Source: Asparagopsis taxiformis (lineage: Eukaryota > Rhodophyta > Florideophyceae > Bonnemaisoniales > Bonnemaisoniaceae). From it: a stretch of DNA of 64,000 bases. The translations under genes were made by a program, and so were the position numbers. The notes under the pieces were generated by a model. The model saw only the letters and a list, made by a program, of their open reading frames with translations. It made no database searches and had not been told where the DNA came from. The DNA lies in NCBI GenBank assembly GCA_030407315.1, contig JALQPE010002409.1, forward strand, positions 186,001 to 250,000, in the 5' to 3' direction. Below, piece by piece: positions 40,026 to 50,647 of the stretch (positions are counted from its first letter, which is position 1; each line of letters opens with the position of its first letter).

Positions 40026-40892
40026 CTATGCAACTCGAAGCAACTCTTTGTTTAGAGATGACATGATACTTGGCCATTCTCTTCGGTCATGCAATGTGTA
40101 GCATTCATCGTATGGTATGTCGAATCCTTCCCTCTGAAGAAACCGGCAATGCCACTTCAGAGATAAGCTATCCCAATTTTTATACTTGTCAAATACGAAT
40201 CTTGATATCGCGTTTTGGTCATTGTTGTTGGCAAAGTACTGCTCTCCTTTCATTTCTTCATAATCAAGGTCCGGTAGAGCCCGAATAAATAAAAGGCCTG
40301 AATTCAACGGTGTGTAGTACTTATGGCTCGACCTGTTGAAATGCCCGTATTCTGCCAAGACATCATGAACACGAGATCTGACGTGCATGTAGTCAAGAAA
40401 CTCTTCTTTCAGAATAATGAGATCGTTATCTAAGAAAAGCAGCTCACCCTTTTCTGGAATCTTCTCCGTCATAAAATGAAGCTTCTCGCACAATGGACAG
40501 TCCTTTTGGTCCGGATCTGGACATGAGCAATTCTTCTTTACAAACTTGATACATTCGCACACCGAACAATACCGTCGAGAAAGATCGTCTGTATATATTT
40601 GGAAGTGGTGCCTTGTTCTCGAAATCATGGCGCAGTTGTGTTCAATAAAATCGTGATCTACTGTTTGGTTGAAAGAAAGAGTTACAACCGTGAGATGAGA
40701 ATGTGTTGTTGGTATATTGCGGAACCTGTGAAACAGTGAATATGCAGAGATGTTGGGAAGCGGAAAAATTACCAGCAAGAAAGCGCATCCAACAAGGGTA
40801 GAAAGTAGAATTGTAGCGGCTGAACCTGCTTTTATCACTACTTTACCCCGTCGGGGTGCCTTGACAGTGGAAACGACCGCCGGTAAGGGCAT
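40026..40892 (-). CDS. Type II membrane GT-A-like glycosyltransferase with Cys-rich insert
   Basis: 288 residues. A basic N-terminus (KAPRRGKVVIK) and one anchor (AATILLSTLVGCAFLLVIF, about 26-44) predict type II topology. The fold starts at LTVVTLSFN (67-75). A short insert carries seven cysteines (109, 112, 114, 122, 124, 132, 135) in closely spaced pairs. It is followed by the metal-binding-type LLFLDNDLII (DND at 155-157), then TPLNSGLLFIR and NNNDQNAISRFV. A DxD-like motif, an NxG loop and a DQ helix in this order are typical of GT8- and GT77-like GT-A enzymes. The CAZy family cannot be assigned by eye. The protein is short, with no C-terminal extension; the Cys insert could bind zinc or form disulfides. 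Confidence 0.65.
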   Translation of the reverse strand: MPLPAVVSTVKAPRRGKVVIKAGSAATILLSTLVGCAFLLVIFPLPNISAYSLFHRFRNIPTTHSHLTVVTLSFNQTVDHDFIEHNCAMISRTRHHFQIYTDDLSRRYCSVCECIKFVKKNCSCPDPDQKDCPLCEKLHFMTEKIPEKGELLFLDNDLIILKEEFLDYMHVRSRVHDVLAEYGHFNRSSHKYYTPLNSGLLFIRALPDLDYEEMKGEQYFANNNDQNAISRFVFDKYKNWDSLSLKWHCRFLQREGFDIPYDECYTLHDRREWPSIMSSLNKELLRVA

Positions 40893-42027
40893 GATGGCTG
40901 AAAATAATAGAATCGATTCGCTTGGAAAATCCCAAGGTTGGTGATGGCATTATGCTCTATGGTCTAAATTGCTGGCTACTTGAATATAAGGAACTTCCGT
41001 CGGTACCCGTGACAGTGAGATGATGGACACTTTGAGAAACTATCGCCGACGTCATCAAATTCGACAGACGAGACACTGTTGCGTGAATCGTAACGGAAAC
41101 AGTCGATCATTCGACAGGATACAAGAAGTAGTGACGAACAGTTTGATTTTTGTGCTGATTTATCGCTTAATGGTAGAAGTATATTTTGGGGTAATGTACT
41201 CGTACGTTATTACGACCGTTGCGGTCATAGGGGCAGGCTGATGAGGATGAACTTCTGATGAGAATGGAGTCTACTTTGCGCATTTCTCGTCAAGGAATAA
41301 TCGGTCGTAACGACTTGAATATACATTTCTTCAAAGCAACGTTTGATAACTTCCTTACGTGGGCGTCATACAATATATAATCATGTATTATGACTTTGCG
41401 ACATGTTGTGAGTCTTCACGAATGGTTTCCTGTACCCACGTCATCACTTTGCCAATGGGCATTTAGCAAACGGAGTATCGTACCACCTCTGCGGTATCAC
41501 GAGACATTGCATCATGAGTGTCCATGGCGCGATGTGCTGACCTAATTTACTGGCATATTGTGATAGTCACAATGTGCATGGATCAATTTAATCGCAAAAT
41601 CAACTACACATGAACCGCTTGAAAGTACGGATTCTACTGTCTTTCCACAATCGAATCTTGTTATTCTGATATCGCTTCGCGAGAATTGAGCATGCGTGCA
41701 GAAAAAGTGTACTTTCTACTCCAAAGATTACAGCATATATCGTCCTCCGATGTAGTAGGTTTCCAATATCCAGCGATTGTGTGCTATACTCCAAAGTCCC
41801 GCGAGCTAACAACTTCGGGCGATTTCGCTATTAGAATAGTGCATGTAACCATATAAGATTCTAAAGGTTACAACGCCGACGGAAAGAAGATATTTTGGGA
41901 AATATTAGCTCATAATTATGTTTTTCAACCAACCGATGAGTTTCAACCAATCGAATATCGGATCAATTCTCTTCCACGAGCACTATTCCAAACCAGACTC
42001 ATCACCAACTCCATCAATCTGCAGCAA
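40893..42027. other. 1.1-kb intergenic region
   Basis: Upstream DNA of two divergent genes (the GT-A-like gene and uS10m). Only small open frames without family features occur; no repeats or RNA genes were recognised. Confidence 0.6.
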
Positions 42028-42516
42028 ATGTCAAAGGCAAAACCATATCCGCTCGACCGCGTATCCCGACGAATATACTACAAGTTCCAAACTCATGACG
42101 TGAAGCTCTATCTCTTCGAGGATATAGTTCGTCGCGCGCGCGCCGCAGTAACGCATGCCGGCGGAAATCTCCTCGGCGGTGTTGCCTCACCCCCAAAGCA
42201 CATCAAAAGATGGTGTGTCAATCGATCGCCGCACGTCAACAAAACCTCTCGTGAACACTTTTGGATGGTCACACACCGTCGAATATTCAGGTGGGACGCT
42301 TCGCCCGAGGTCCCGCGTGAAGCTCCGCGCGAAATTGTAGCCATGCTCCCGCCCACCATCGCTGCTAGAATCACCGAAGATTTCCCAGCTCTCATGAAGC
42401 TCCGCGATGTCTGGGATACTATGCACAAGAGCGATCATCCAGGAGCAGGTCTTTCTGGTCTCACCCTAGAAGACACACCATTGGCGACTGCGCAGAAAAA
42501 GAGTTTGCAGTCCTGA
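42028..42516 (+). CDS. RPS10: Mitochondrial ribosomal protein uS10m
   Basis: 162 residues. The uS10 core covers about residues 17-95: IYYKFQTHDVKLYLFEDIVRRARAAV (the strand-helix opening), the GGNLLGGVASPPKHIKRW loop, and the invariant-type SPHVNKTSREHFWMVTHRRIF (67-87). Extra residues 95-162 form a helical C-terminal extension (IAARITEDFPALMKLRDVW). Red algal plastids usually encode their own rps10, so a nuclear copy of this kind is more likely mitochondrial. No strong presequence is visible, so import may rely on the basic N-terminus (RVSRRIYYK). Confidence 0.8.
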   Translation: MSKAKPYPLDRVSRRIYYKFQTHDVKLYLFEDIVRRARAAVTHAGGNLLGGVASPPKHIKRWCVNRSPHVNKTSREHFWMVTHRRIFRWDASPEVPREAPREIVAMLPPTIAARITEDFPALMKLRDVWDTMHKSDHPGAGLSGLTLEDTPLATAQKKSLQS

Positions 42517-42986
42517 CCATCATTTGTTACAGCGACAAGGCTTCGAGGTAAAAGCTCGCAGAAGTCTGTTAGCTCGACCTCCATGCACATTTTTTTGGTT
42601 CCATGTGAGTGTCTCTGGTGGATAGCAAGTCAAATAGTCTACTGCACCATTCGTGCGCTTCATAGAAGTTCTTTTTTCTTTGATCCGTAGAGAGACAATT
42701 TATGTGCATATGTAAATGAATCTGCCGTCAATTCTAACAACATTCAGGATGAATACCTTTCTGAGGTCTCCTTTCTCGCTTATCAAACAATTCACCTCAA
42801 AGAAACTCGACAGGTAACAATCTCGAAAGGAACAAAATTCTGATCATTACACTTGCATTGAACTTTCTGACCACATATCGTACAACACACACCAATCAGG
42901 ATACCAAGAAAACATACGTTAGCGTATAACAATTTGCCGTTCACGACAAAATAAGTTTTACCTATCTACCTATGTTCGTATTCTTT
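42517..42986. other. Intergenic between convergent uS10m and WRAP73 genes
   Basis: The 470 bp are AT-rich and no gene was recognised. Confidence 0.6.
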
Positions 42987-44588
42987 CTAAACCATATACA
43001 CGGCTAAAAAGCTCTTCGTCGATAGACCATCTGACACGATCAGAGCAGAATTGTCAAACGTCCATGCAATCTTCCTCGCCAAGAAGGGTATATGTTTCTT
43101 CTTGTCAGGCTGTACACGTATCGCTGCAGCCCCTGTTCTTTTCCATAAATATACGTGCTCTCCACCAGTTGCGATTGCTAGTTGAACTTCAACCTCTTCA
43201 CCAGTTCTATGTTCTGATTCCTCGCAGCTTTCCTTTCGTTTGCTCCACCGCAGACATCGAACATCTTCCTCCAGAATTAATACGGCCGACAGTTGCAAAT
43301 CTTTTACGTTCCAGATAAACACTACGTTTGATGATCTGTCCGATCGACTCGCAACGTAGTTGCCATCTGATGAAAAGGTTGCAGTACCTACTCCAAATGG
43401 TGTTGAACCAGGTGCACAGACACTTCGTACACGCTTGGTGATCTCAATCTCTTCTTTGCTGTCCCGAATTTCAAAATAACTGGTGCGATCGCAAACTCCA
43501 GACCTATCTTTCTTTCGCCCAACACTGCGCGAGTTGCAGTTGTCAATTTGCTGATAGTTGTTTTGAACGCTAGAGTTTTCATCCTCATCCACGCTTCGGG
43601 CCAGAGGTATCAACTTTGTTCTCTCACGAAATATGACTGGAGGAACTTGTTCGTTAATTTTGGGTTTGGTATGACCAAACGATGTAGCCAGACACCACCG
43701 CGTTGTATTAATGATTCTTAGATTTCCATCATAGCCACCAATAGCAATCATGCTACCGTTGGCATTGACTGTGACGCACTTTATACCAAGACCAGTGCAT
43801 GGTACCCCTTCTTGAAGCGCTGCAACAAAAGCTGCGTTATTATTGATCTCTGATTCTGAGTCTTGCATCCAAGCAATATCTCGCATCCCATCATTTCCTC
43901 TAGCTGTTACGATTCCACTCAATGATATGACTGCAACTGCACCGCAATTAAGCATGTCCGCTGGACCTCCCCATATCAAAATTCCTCTACCTTCGGGAAG
44001 CCATTTCAGACCCGCCAAGTTTGATATTCCTGCTAGTTTCGGGGCACCTGATACAGACATCATCACGTGCCCAGTGTCCAGTGATAGGACACAGATCCCA
44101 TCCGTAGCATCTTTCCGTATTGCAACAGCTATGAATTGACCACAAGGGGACCATGAATAGTATGAAGTGCCCGGCATTTCCTTCACAAACGGTAGAACAG
44201 CTAGGACGACCGCACTTTCGACGGAATATATAGAAAGACCAAGTCCATGCTCGCTGGCCACAAACAGTTGACCACGCTTTGAGAGCGCAATACCGGAAAT
44301 AGCAATTGGGCTGTCATGCAAATCGGCTACGACTGTACCAGTCTCGGCTTCGACAACCACCACACAATTGCATCGCTCCGAGGCTGCGGCAACCAGCTCA
44401 CTTCCTGTAGAAGACTGACCCCATGTTATTGCAGTTAGTATATCAGCAGTTGTTATTGAGTGCAGCAGAGACATGGTCGCGACGTCGAAAATTTCCAGAC
44501 AATTTCCATTTGCAGCAGCCACCGACGCGGAAACAGGGGACACTGACATCAACGCTCTGGTCATTGGTACTGGATTTGAGTGCTCCAT
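42987..44588 (-). CDS. WRAP73: WRAP73/WDR8-type WD40 protein (spindle-pole anchoring)
   Basis: 533 residues from the ATG at 44588; the frame continues upstream only to a TTG. Two propeller halves are visible. Family-specific blocks include YYSWSPCGQFIAVAI, IAIGGYDGNLRIINTTRW (WRAP73 'vGSYDGkvRiLNh.TWk'), the YFEI insert before FGVGTATFSSDGNYVASRSD, VVFIWNVKDLQLSAVL, EEDVRCLRWS and IATGGEHVYLWKRTG. A disordered ~90-residue insert separates the halves. WRAP73 (Wdr8 in fission yeast, paired with Msd1) anchors microtubule minus ends at centrosomes and spindle pole bodies. Residual WD strands fit two seven-blade propellers, as in the family. Confidence 0.85.
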   Translation of the reverse strand: MEHSNPVPMTRALMSVSPVSASVAAANGNCLEIFDVATMSLLHSITTADILTAITWGQSSTGSELVAAASERCNCVVVVEAETGTVVADLHDSPIAISGIALSKRGQLFVASEHGLGLSIYSVESAVVLAVLPFVKEMPGTSYYSWSPCGQFIAVAIRKDATDGICVLSLDTGHVMMSVSGAPKLAGISNLAGLKWLPEGRGILIWGGPADMLNCGAVAVISLSGIVTARGNDGMRDIAWMQDSESEINNNAAFVAALQEGVPCTGLGIKCVTVNANGSMIAIGGYDGNLRIINTTRWCLATSFGHTKPKINEQVPPVIFRERTKLIPLARSVDEDENSSVQNNYQQIDNCNSRSVGRKKDRSGVCDRTSYFEIRDSKEEIEITKRVRSVCAPGSTPFGVGTATFSSDGNYVASRSDRSSNVVFIWNVKDLQLSAVLILEEDVRCLRWSKRKESCEESEHRTGEEVEVQLAIATGGEHVYLWKRTGAAAIRVQPDKKKHIPFLARKIAWTFDNSALIVSDGLSTKSFLAVYMV

Positions 44589-45260
44589 GATAAATTTTGG
44601 CGAGAGCAGGAAAGCGCTGCCTGCTTTCTTCGAGAGGAACAACCGTAAGAGTTATGTTAACAGCGGAAGGAGATAATAGTGGTCTTGTTCAGCCAAGATG
44701 GGTTCATTAGTATTTGAAAACAATAAATTATTGTGATTTCAAATTTGAAACAAGGCCGGGCCGCGGCCCAAATCGTGGACCGCAGACTACCCGAATGGGT
44801 ACATGGTGGTCCATCGTTCACACGTCGCGAGTTCCACCTACGCAAAGTAGAACTCAAGACAAAAAGGTTTCATACACAGGATGCAAGGAAATAAGAGGAA
44901 TCGCGCGTTGGATAAATTGTACTGACGCGACTATCGTATCGTCGAACAAGTTGGTAGATCATTGGATAGAGTTGAGTCTCACCGCAAGGTATGGTCAGAG
45001 GTGGTTGAAAGTAAGCGACATTACGTGTGCAAAGCAGGAAAACGAGTGGAGTTGAAAAAATAGTCATGACACTAAAAATTGTTGAAACTGATATTCTGTG
45101 CAGCTTGGCATACGGCGTGTTGTGTAGTGTAAACAATATAAGCCATTTCTCAACAAGGGGCAAGGCGTATACCACACAGCAATCACCGACTCCCAGTCGC
45201 CGACTTGCGTCAACATTACGTCTGCAGCTCTCATGCGCTAGCCCTACGCCGCATGCTGGA
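44589..45260. promoter_or_regulatory. Divergent upstream region of WRAP73 and sirtuin genes
   Basis: About 670 bp. The sirtuin frame is open from 45027 without an ATG; I read that as leader. No clear promoter motif is visible. Confidence 0.4.
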
Positions 45261-46667
45261 ATGAGCGCACCGAGCGCGCGTCCTGATTCGCTCTCCGAGT
45301 CCAGACGGAAACGGGCACGTCTGGATACTTCGTCGTCATCGTCATCCTCCCTGGATGGCGACGTTGTACCGCCTGCAAATGCGTGCTACACGGCGGCAAA
45401 CAGCAAAATGTCCGGCCAGCGTTCATCGTCTTCTCCACAACGCGATACAGACGATGATTCTGATACAGATGATACGTTCTTCGCCTTCTACTCTGCTCTA
45501 TGCGCGGATGTAGCATCTGGGAAGAGTGTGGTGCGTGCAGTAGAAAATCTTTTCGACGATATGACTGATGAATGTGTACCCTCTGTGAACAGGGCACGTA
45601 TGCGCCAACTCAATGCAGCTGCGCCCGTTCTTTCGGCAATTTCGGCATCACCAGCACTCAAGGACGATCTTCGTACTGTGGCGCGCATGTGTCAAACGGT
45701 GTACGAATTGATAGAGGACGAAATAGAAATGCTACGATCGCCGCGGACAAGACTGAACCTGAACATTAGTAACATTGGCGATATCGCGAAAATGATACAA
45801 GAAGCGAAGAATATTGTGGTGTTGAGCGGCGCGGGGGTCTCAGTTTCGTGCGGCATCCCTGATTTTCGTTCAAAGGGCGGACTCTATGATATTGTGCTCG
45901 AACGGTTTGGTCTGTCAGACCCGCAGGCTATTTTTGATTTGGAGGAATTTATGCTCGATCCAAAACTGTTCTACTCTTTCGCGAAAGAAGTTATGCCCAG
46001 TAAGGACCTGCGGCCTTCTCCGACGCATGACTTTATAGCCGAACTGGGAAGAAAGGGCAAGTTATTGCGCAACTATTCGCAAAATATTGATGGTCTGGAG
46101 CGTCGGGCGGGCGTTGCAGAGGAAAAGGTTGTGTTGTGCCACGGGTCGTTCCTTACAGCTACGTGCATGCGAAAGAGTTGTCGTTCGAAAATACAGGGTT
46201 CTGAAATTGCGAGCGAGGTTGTAGCTGGACGAGTGCCGTTATGTCGTGAGTGTGGCAGTGGTAGTAGCAGCGGCAACGACAGAGTTTGTGGAGGAGATAT
46301 CGATGTGGAAAGTATGGGCGTGCTGAAACCGGATATTATATTTTTCGGGGAAAGTCTACCTCGAAGCGTGAGTGAAAATTTGGAGAAGGATGTCGCACGA
46401 GCCGATTTGTTGCTGGTGTTGGGAACGAGTCTACAAGTGGCACCGGTTGCGAAAATCCCACAATACTTCAAGGAAGGTGTACCGCGAATACTTGTGAATC
46501 GGGAAATGGTTGGATACGATTTTGATGTCGAGCTGCTCGGCAATTGCGACGCGGTCGTAGAGGAGCTGCGAAAGGCGTTGGGATGGGAGGAGGGAGATGC
46601 GGGTGGAATTGCGTTTCGAGCGCCGCGTCGCTTCCTGTTCGATGGCGCGATACAACCGTCCACGTAG
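45261..46667 (+). CDS. SIRT1-class (class I) sirtuin NAD-dependent deacylase
   Basis: 468 residues from the ATG at 45261. The N-terminal ~110 residues are Ser/Asp-rich and disordered with a basic RRKRARL signal, plausibly nuclear. The Sir2 core contains IVVLSGAGVSVSCGIPDFRS (about 186-205), YSQNIDGLERRAGV, the catalytic His in LCHGSFLTATC, four zinc ligands (CMRKSC, then CREC), GVLKPDIIFFGESLP and LLVLGTSLQVAPVAKIP. The SCGIPDFRSKGGLY and SPTHxFI motifs place it in the SIRT1/Sir2 class rather than SIRT2/3 or SIRT6. It removes acyl groups from lysines using NAD. All catalytic and zinc residues are present. Confidence 0.9.
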   Translation: MSAPSARPDSLSESRRKRARLDTSSSSSSSLDGDVVPPANACYTAANSKMSGQRSSSSPQRDTDDDSDTDDTFFAFYSALCADVASGKSVVRAVENLFDDMTDECVPSVNRARMRQLNAAAPVLSAISASPALKDDLRTVARMCQTVYELIEDEIEMLRSPRTRLNLNISNIGDIAKMIQEAKNIVVLSGAGVSVSCGIPDFRSKGGLYDIVLERFGLSDPQAIFDLEEFMLDPKLFYSFAKEVMPSKDLRPSPTHDFIAELGRKGKLLRNYSQNIDGLERRAGVAEEKVVLCHGSFLTATCMRKSCRSKIQGSEIASEVVAGRVPLCRECGSGSSSGNDRVCGGDIDVESMGVLKPDIIFFGESLPRSVSENLEKDVARADLLLVLGTSLQVAPVAKIPQYFKEGVPRILVNREMVGYDFDVELLGNCDAVVEELRKALGWEEGDAGGIAFRAPRRFLFDGAIQPST

Positions 46668-46899
46668 CGAGTGCGTTGGCTGCAAGCGTCCAACGTCTTG
46701 AGATCATGTTGATTTGAATTATAATTTAGTCACGTGATATCATATGTCATTCAACAAATGATTGTGTATGTGAGCGGCCAATCATATGGTTGCAGATAAA
46801 AATAATTCAAATGGCAACATGCTAAGGAGGCATGCAGCCCAAACGAAAAGTGATAATTGGGTGTACTGTATTTATAAACGTGTCTGTCTACATCTCAAT

Positions 46900-47745
46900 T
46901 TAGATTTCGTCGTGCTGTGAAAACAGTTCTCCGAACACCAGCGTGCCCGGCTTGTCTTCGATCTCAAAGTCAATCGCCGCTTCCATCGAGGAACACTCGA
47001 GGAACAACGCTTCTGGACCTTTCTTCTCTTCTTCCACCTCTCTCAGTTGTTTGTCACTTGCTATCGACGGCGGCGAAAGCATCTCTCCAGTTTGCAATAC
47101 ATATTCTGCCTGTAATTCACTCACCGGCGACGGTGGAGCGAGCGCTATAGGCCGTTTCGATGTAGACACATTTTCCTCATTAAAGCGTTGATGCGATTTC
47201 TGATGATGAGCAATGCTACTTCTCCATTTAAATCTCTTACCACAGCCTGGCAGTTTGCATCCATATGGTGTTTCGTTTGTGTGCTTCCTGGTGTGCACCT
47301 TGAGATTATATCTCCTGAGAAACGCCTTGTCACATCCTGGTTCTTTGCACTTGAATCGATTTGGTGTGTTTCTGCCCGGATCTACACAGTCGGCAGCGAT
47401 TTTCTCTGCTCTTCTGGCGGCATTCTTTTCTGCGGGAAGATGTGGTCTTCTGTGCGACTTTTTGGAAATGGGACTGTAGGAGCGACTGTCCGAAAAGGAG
47501 TGCTTCTGCAGCTTGGATGCATTGTGATGCATTGTGTGGCCGAATATAGTGTAGGGCGGGACGTAGGACAGATGTGAGGTCGAGAGATGATCCTTGGGCG
47601 TGAGTTGTGACGATGCGGACGGGGTTTGATGGTTTGCGAGAAGAGTGGCCATGTCCTCCACGGAGAGCGTTTCGGAGAGCGAAATACTGGCTGATGGTGG
47701 GGAAGAGACTGAGAGGGTGAGGTAAGGGAGAGTGGAACGATTCAT
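46900..47745 (-). CDS. Two-finger C2H2 zinc-finger protein, putative transcription factor
   Basis: 281 residues from the ATG at 47745. Ser/Pro/Leu-rich N-terminus. Two adjacent C2H2 fingers lie in the middle: FKCKEPGCDKAFLRRYNLKVHTRKH and GCKLPGCGKRFKWRSSIAHHQKSH, joined by the linker TNETPY. The C-x4-C spacing with G-C-x-K in both is the TFIIIA/ZAP1-like pattern. The basic KKSHRRPHL/RRAEK stretch just before is a likely nuclear signal. The C-terminal ~75 residues are acidic (EVEEEKKGPEALFLE, AAIDFEIED) and could activate transcription. The DNA target is unknown. It is convergent with the sirtuin gene (232 bp). Confidence 0.8.
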   Translation of the reverse strand: MNRSTLPYLTLSVSSPPSASISLSETLSVEDMATLLANHQTPSASSQLTPKDHLSTSHLSYVPPYTIFGHTMHHNASKLQKHSFSDSRSYSPISKKSHRRPHLPAEKNAARRAEKIAADCVDPGRNTPNRFKCKEPGCDKAFLRRYNLKVHTRKHTNETPYGCKLPGCGKRFKWRSSIAHHQKSHQRFNEENVSTSKRPIALAPPSPVSELQAEYVLQTGEMLSPPSIASDKQLREVEEEKKGPEALFLECSSMEAAIDFEIEDKPGTLVFGELFSQHDEI

Positions 47746-49363
47746 ACTGGGCGGCGTGAAGTGAAAGAAGAAAGTTAGCTGGGAAGATCGAGAATGCACG
47801 GGAGAATCGGTGGGTGCAGGCAGTGTGCGAGGTGAATAAATAGGAAAATGAGCAGTGACGTTGGGGTGTGACGCAAGGCAAAGTGAACGGAGATGAGATT
47901 GTAATAATTGATTGTATTGTTTCAATAATCTTTGGTGGTGCAGAAACTTGGAATTTTCAGCGCAAAGGGCGTCAACAACTATCAGTAGACAATCATGACT
48001 TGTGCGATTGTGTGGATGTGACCCATTCGCTCGCTGCTACAACTTGTTGCACTTCCAACGGCCGTCAACGACGAGTGCACAAGTAAGCGCAACTATCATA
48101 GTACCTTCACACGTGCACTATGATACTGCACATACACCAGTGCTGCCGTGGCACTTTTGGGACGACGCAATTAATTTCCAGTCCAATTATCCAACTGTAT
48201 GACGTACCCCACTTGCGGCCCCTTCAAGCACACCGCATCCGCCGCTTGAACTGTGCTGTCGTTGGTGGGCAGCCTGCCCAATTAGGTTTCTAATGACAGC
48301 TGACTCCTCTTGATAGCATGTTTCGCTTCGCTTGTACTCGTCCACTGTCGGTGTTGTGCCATTACAGTATCCCCCCAGATATTTCATTTCCAAATATCTT
48401 CACGTCCACACCACTGTCGATTCTTCGCTCGATCCTCTTCTCAATCAATTCATCTTCAACATCCCTGTGCCATAGCTTCCAACTTCTGTCCGTCCTCCTC
48501 TCAAATTCAAAACCACCTTTCCGGGCCCGTTGCGCCAACAAATTGTATTACACACCACCACACTCAGCTTCTCCAAACACTTACACGCATCGTTCCATGA
48601 TGCAATTGCCATTGTTGTGCACAACATCCCTAACATCTTGATTGCATCCGACCCATCACTAATGTTTTCCACTCTTCATCGCGACATGTCCACGTCTTCG
48701 CCCCACACACCACCGACACTCAAATTCTATTCATCCCAATTGCACACCGTGTACTCCTACACCAAAATATATACCCTTGCTTGCCGTCAACATTCGCTGT
48801 ATCGAGGTCGCACACCTCATCTCGTTTCTGCTGTGTTGCGTGCCCATGATCAAACATCACAGCATTGTACTCACGCTTTCCCGAGCGATACCCCACTGCT
48901 CGAACAGACTCTAACTCGTGAACATTCCGCTTGCATTGATTTCGACTCGACTTGAATGCTGACCCATGCAAGTCATGCACGTATCCATGTCCCGTGCGTC
49001 ATCTTCACCGCTGCTCGTATTCAATTGAGTTGGGCTCATGCACCTGTACCCCGTCGAGCGTGACCCATCCGCCCAACGATGAAGGTTACCATGCCGACAT
49101 CGAGCAAACCCGGATATGTCCTTCCATCTGCCGTTTCGCAGACAGACGAAGATACAGCGACGCCGGTGTTGAACAGCGAAAGGTACAATCCGTCACCCCT
49201 CCACCGCCGCTGACGCGTTTAAAAAAACCCGCTTTGTTAGTTTACAATGGAAGAATGTCTTCTTCATATTTCTTTCTCGATGGACAAAACGATCAGATAC
49301 GCTGTCTATGATCTGGTATACTGCCATGAAGGCGATGTGTGCAATTTAAGATAATGTGTCTTT
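47746..49363. other. 1.6-kb intergenic region
   Basis: Upstream of the zinc-finger gene and downstream of NAD kinase. From 48300 to 48960 the plus strand is markedly rich in C and T. Open frames there (the longest about 140 codons) lack family features and overlap others. No RNA gene was recognised. Confidence 0.5.
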
Positions 49364-50647
49364 TCAATGCGTATCAGTATCCATAGAGCCTTGCACCACC
49401 CTCTCGTTCCATCGCAAGCACTGACTAACACTCGTGAACCAATCATTGGTGGTATCTTTGCGACTGAATGTTGGGACAGACCACTCGGAAACACTGACAA
49501 CAACCTTATCGCCCTTTTTCAATTCCATCCGGTGTCTTCCATCAAAGCTCACCCATGCCGAAGCGCGCGAATCCTCAGGAACCTTTATCTGCAACGTGAC
49601 ATAGTCTGGGAATAAAACTGGTCTGAATGACAGAGAATGCGGGCATATGGGCGTGAACAGAATGGCTGGAACATTGGGATGTACCATACTGCCACCAGAA
49701 GATAAAGAATAAGCTGTGGAACCTGTGGGGGTGGCGACAATGAGGCCATCTGCTTGCACTCGGGTTACAGGACAGTCGTCGCAAAGAACTTCCAAATTGC
49801 TCAAATACGGCGCTGGACCTCGGTCAATAACCAATTCATTGAGAACGTGATGCTCCTCTGTGACCGAACATTCCACAGTTTCATCATTCAACATATTATC
49901 TTCGAAGTTGTAGATGCATGGGGACTTTGTCGCATCTGACGAAGCGGGTTGGCGCTCAATGACGCATTTGAGCCTCATTCGCATCGTAACGCTATTGTTT
50001 TGGCCGTTCAGAACCGCTTCGGTATCTTCTTTGTAGGTTGAAAAGTCAAAAGGAGTGAGGAAACCCATGCTACCCATGTTGAATGGCATGACCGGTGGAA
50101 CTGCCGCTGGGAACAAATGACTGATCACATGCAAGATGAGGCCGTCACCTCCAAGACACATGACGAGGTCCACGTCACAAGCTTCGACAACGGGTCTGGC
50201 ATCTACCTGGGCAGTAACAGCGGCACTGTCGGTAAGCTTCAACTGGGACATAGTGTCTACAGATATGGGGAATCGCTTGTTATCGGAGCCAGCACTTGGG
50301 CGACGCACAAAAGAATGGTGTGGACGTTTGACGATGGGAACATCTGTATCACAGTGCTTTGCAATTTCTTCAGTAACGGCTAATGTGACGCCGGGCATCG
50401 TTTGCAGAAGAGCAATTAACTTTGGTAGAGCGGCGAGAGCTCGCGCAGAATGCGGGGTAGCGGCTATCAGAACGAGACGAGGAACATCGTCCCAGGCGAT
50501 TGATACGCGTCTTCGACGCGGTTTGTTATCGAGTTTGCCCACTTCATTGCGGTGAACGCAGGCGACCTCTGGCTGACCGTTACGATAGTAATGGGTAACG
50601 CGGACATGGTCGCGTCCTGGCGACTGCGAAGAGCTGGAGGATGTCAT
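49364..50647 (-). CDS. NAD kinase
   Basis: 427 residues. After a Ser-rich and basic N-terminus (to about 50), the Rossmann-like domain starts at RLVLIAATPHS. The diagnostic GGDG is at 166-169 in LVMCLGGDGLILHVISHLF, followed by PPVMPFNMGSMGFLTPF. The C-terminal half has HHVLNELVIDRGPAPYLSNLEV (NE motif, ATP/NAD site), RVQADGLIVATPTGSTAYSLSSGGSMVHP, and the final strand ASAWVSFDGRH. It phosphorylates NAD to NADP. The length and the missing transit peptide fit the cytosolic eukaryotic type. The transhydrogenase and sirtuin in the same window use the same cofactors, but nothing suggests they are co-regulated. Confidence 0.93.
   Translation of the reverse strand: MTSSSSSQSPGRDHVRVTHYYRNGQPEVACVHRNEVGKLDNKPRRRRVSIAWDDVPRLVLIAATPHSARALAALPKLIALLQTMPGVTLAVTEEIAKHCDTDVPIVKRPHHSFVRRPSAGSDNKRFPISVDTMSQLKLTDSAAVTAQVDARPVVEACDVDLVMCLGGDGLILHVISHLFPAAVPPVMPFNMGSMGFLTPFDFSTYKEDTEAVLNGQNNSVTMRMRLKCVIERQPASSDATKSPCIYNFEDNMLNDETVECSVTEEHHVLNELVIDRGPAPYLSNLEVLCDDCPVTRVQADGLIVATPTGSTAYSLSSGGSMVHPNVPAILFTPICPHSLSFRPVLFPDYVTLQIKVPEDSRASAWVSFDGRHRMELKKGDKVVVSVSEWSVPTFSRKDTTNDWFTSVSQCLRWNERVVQGSMDTDTH

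Noticed and set aside
42028..42516. Plastid ribosomal protein S10 transferred to the nucleus
   Set aside because: No transit peptide is visible, and red algal plastid genomes usually keep rps10, so mitochondrial uS10 is more likely.
48310..48955. Open frames of up to ~140 codons in the C/T-rich stretch
   Set aside because: Pyrimidine-rich DNA makes long stop-free frames by chance; no domain or ordered sequence was seen.
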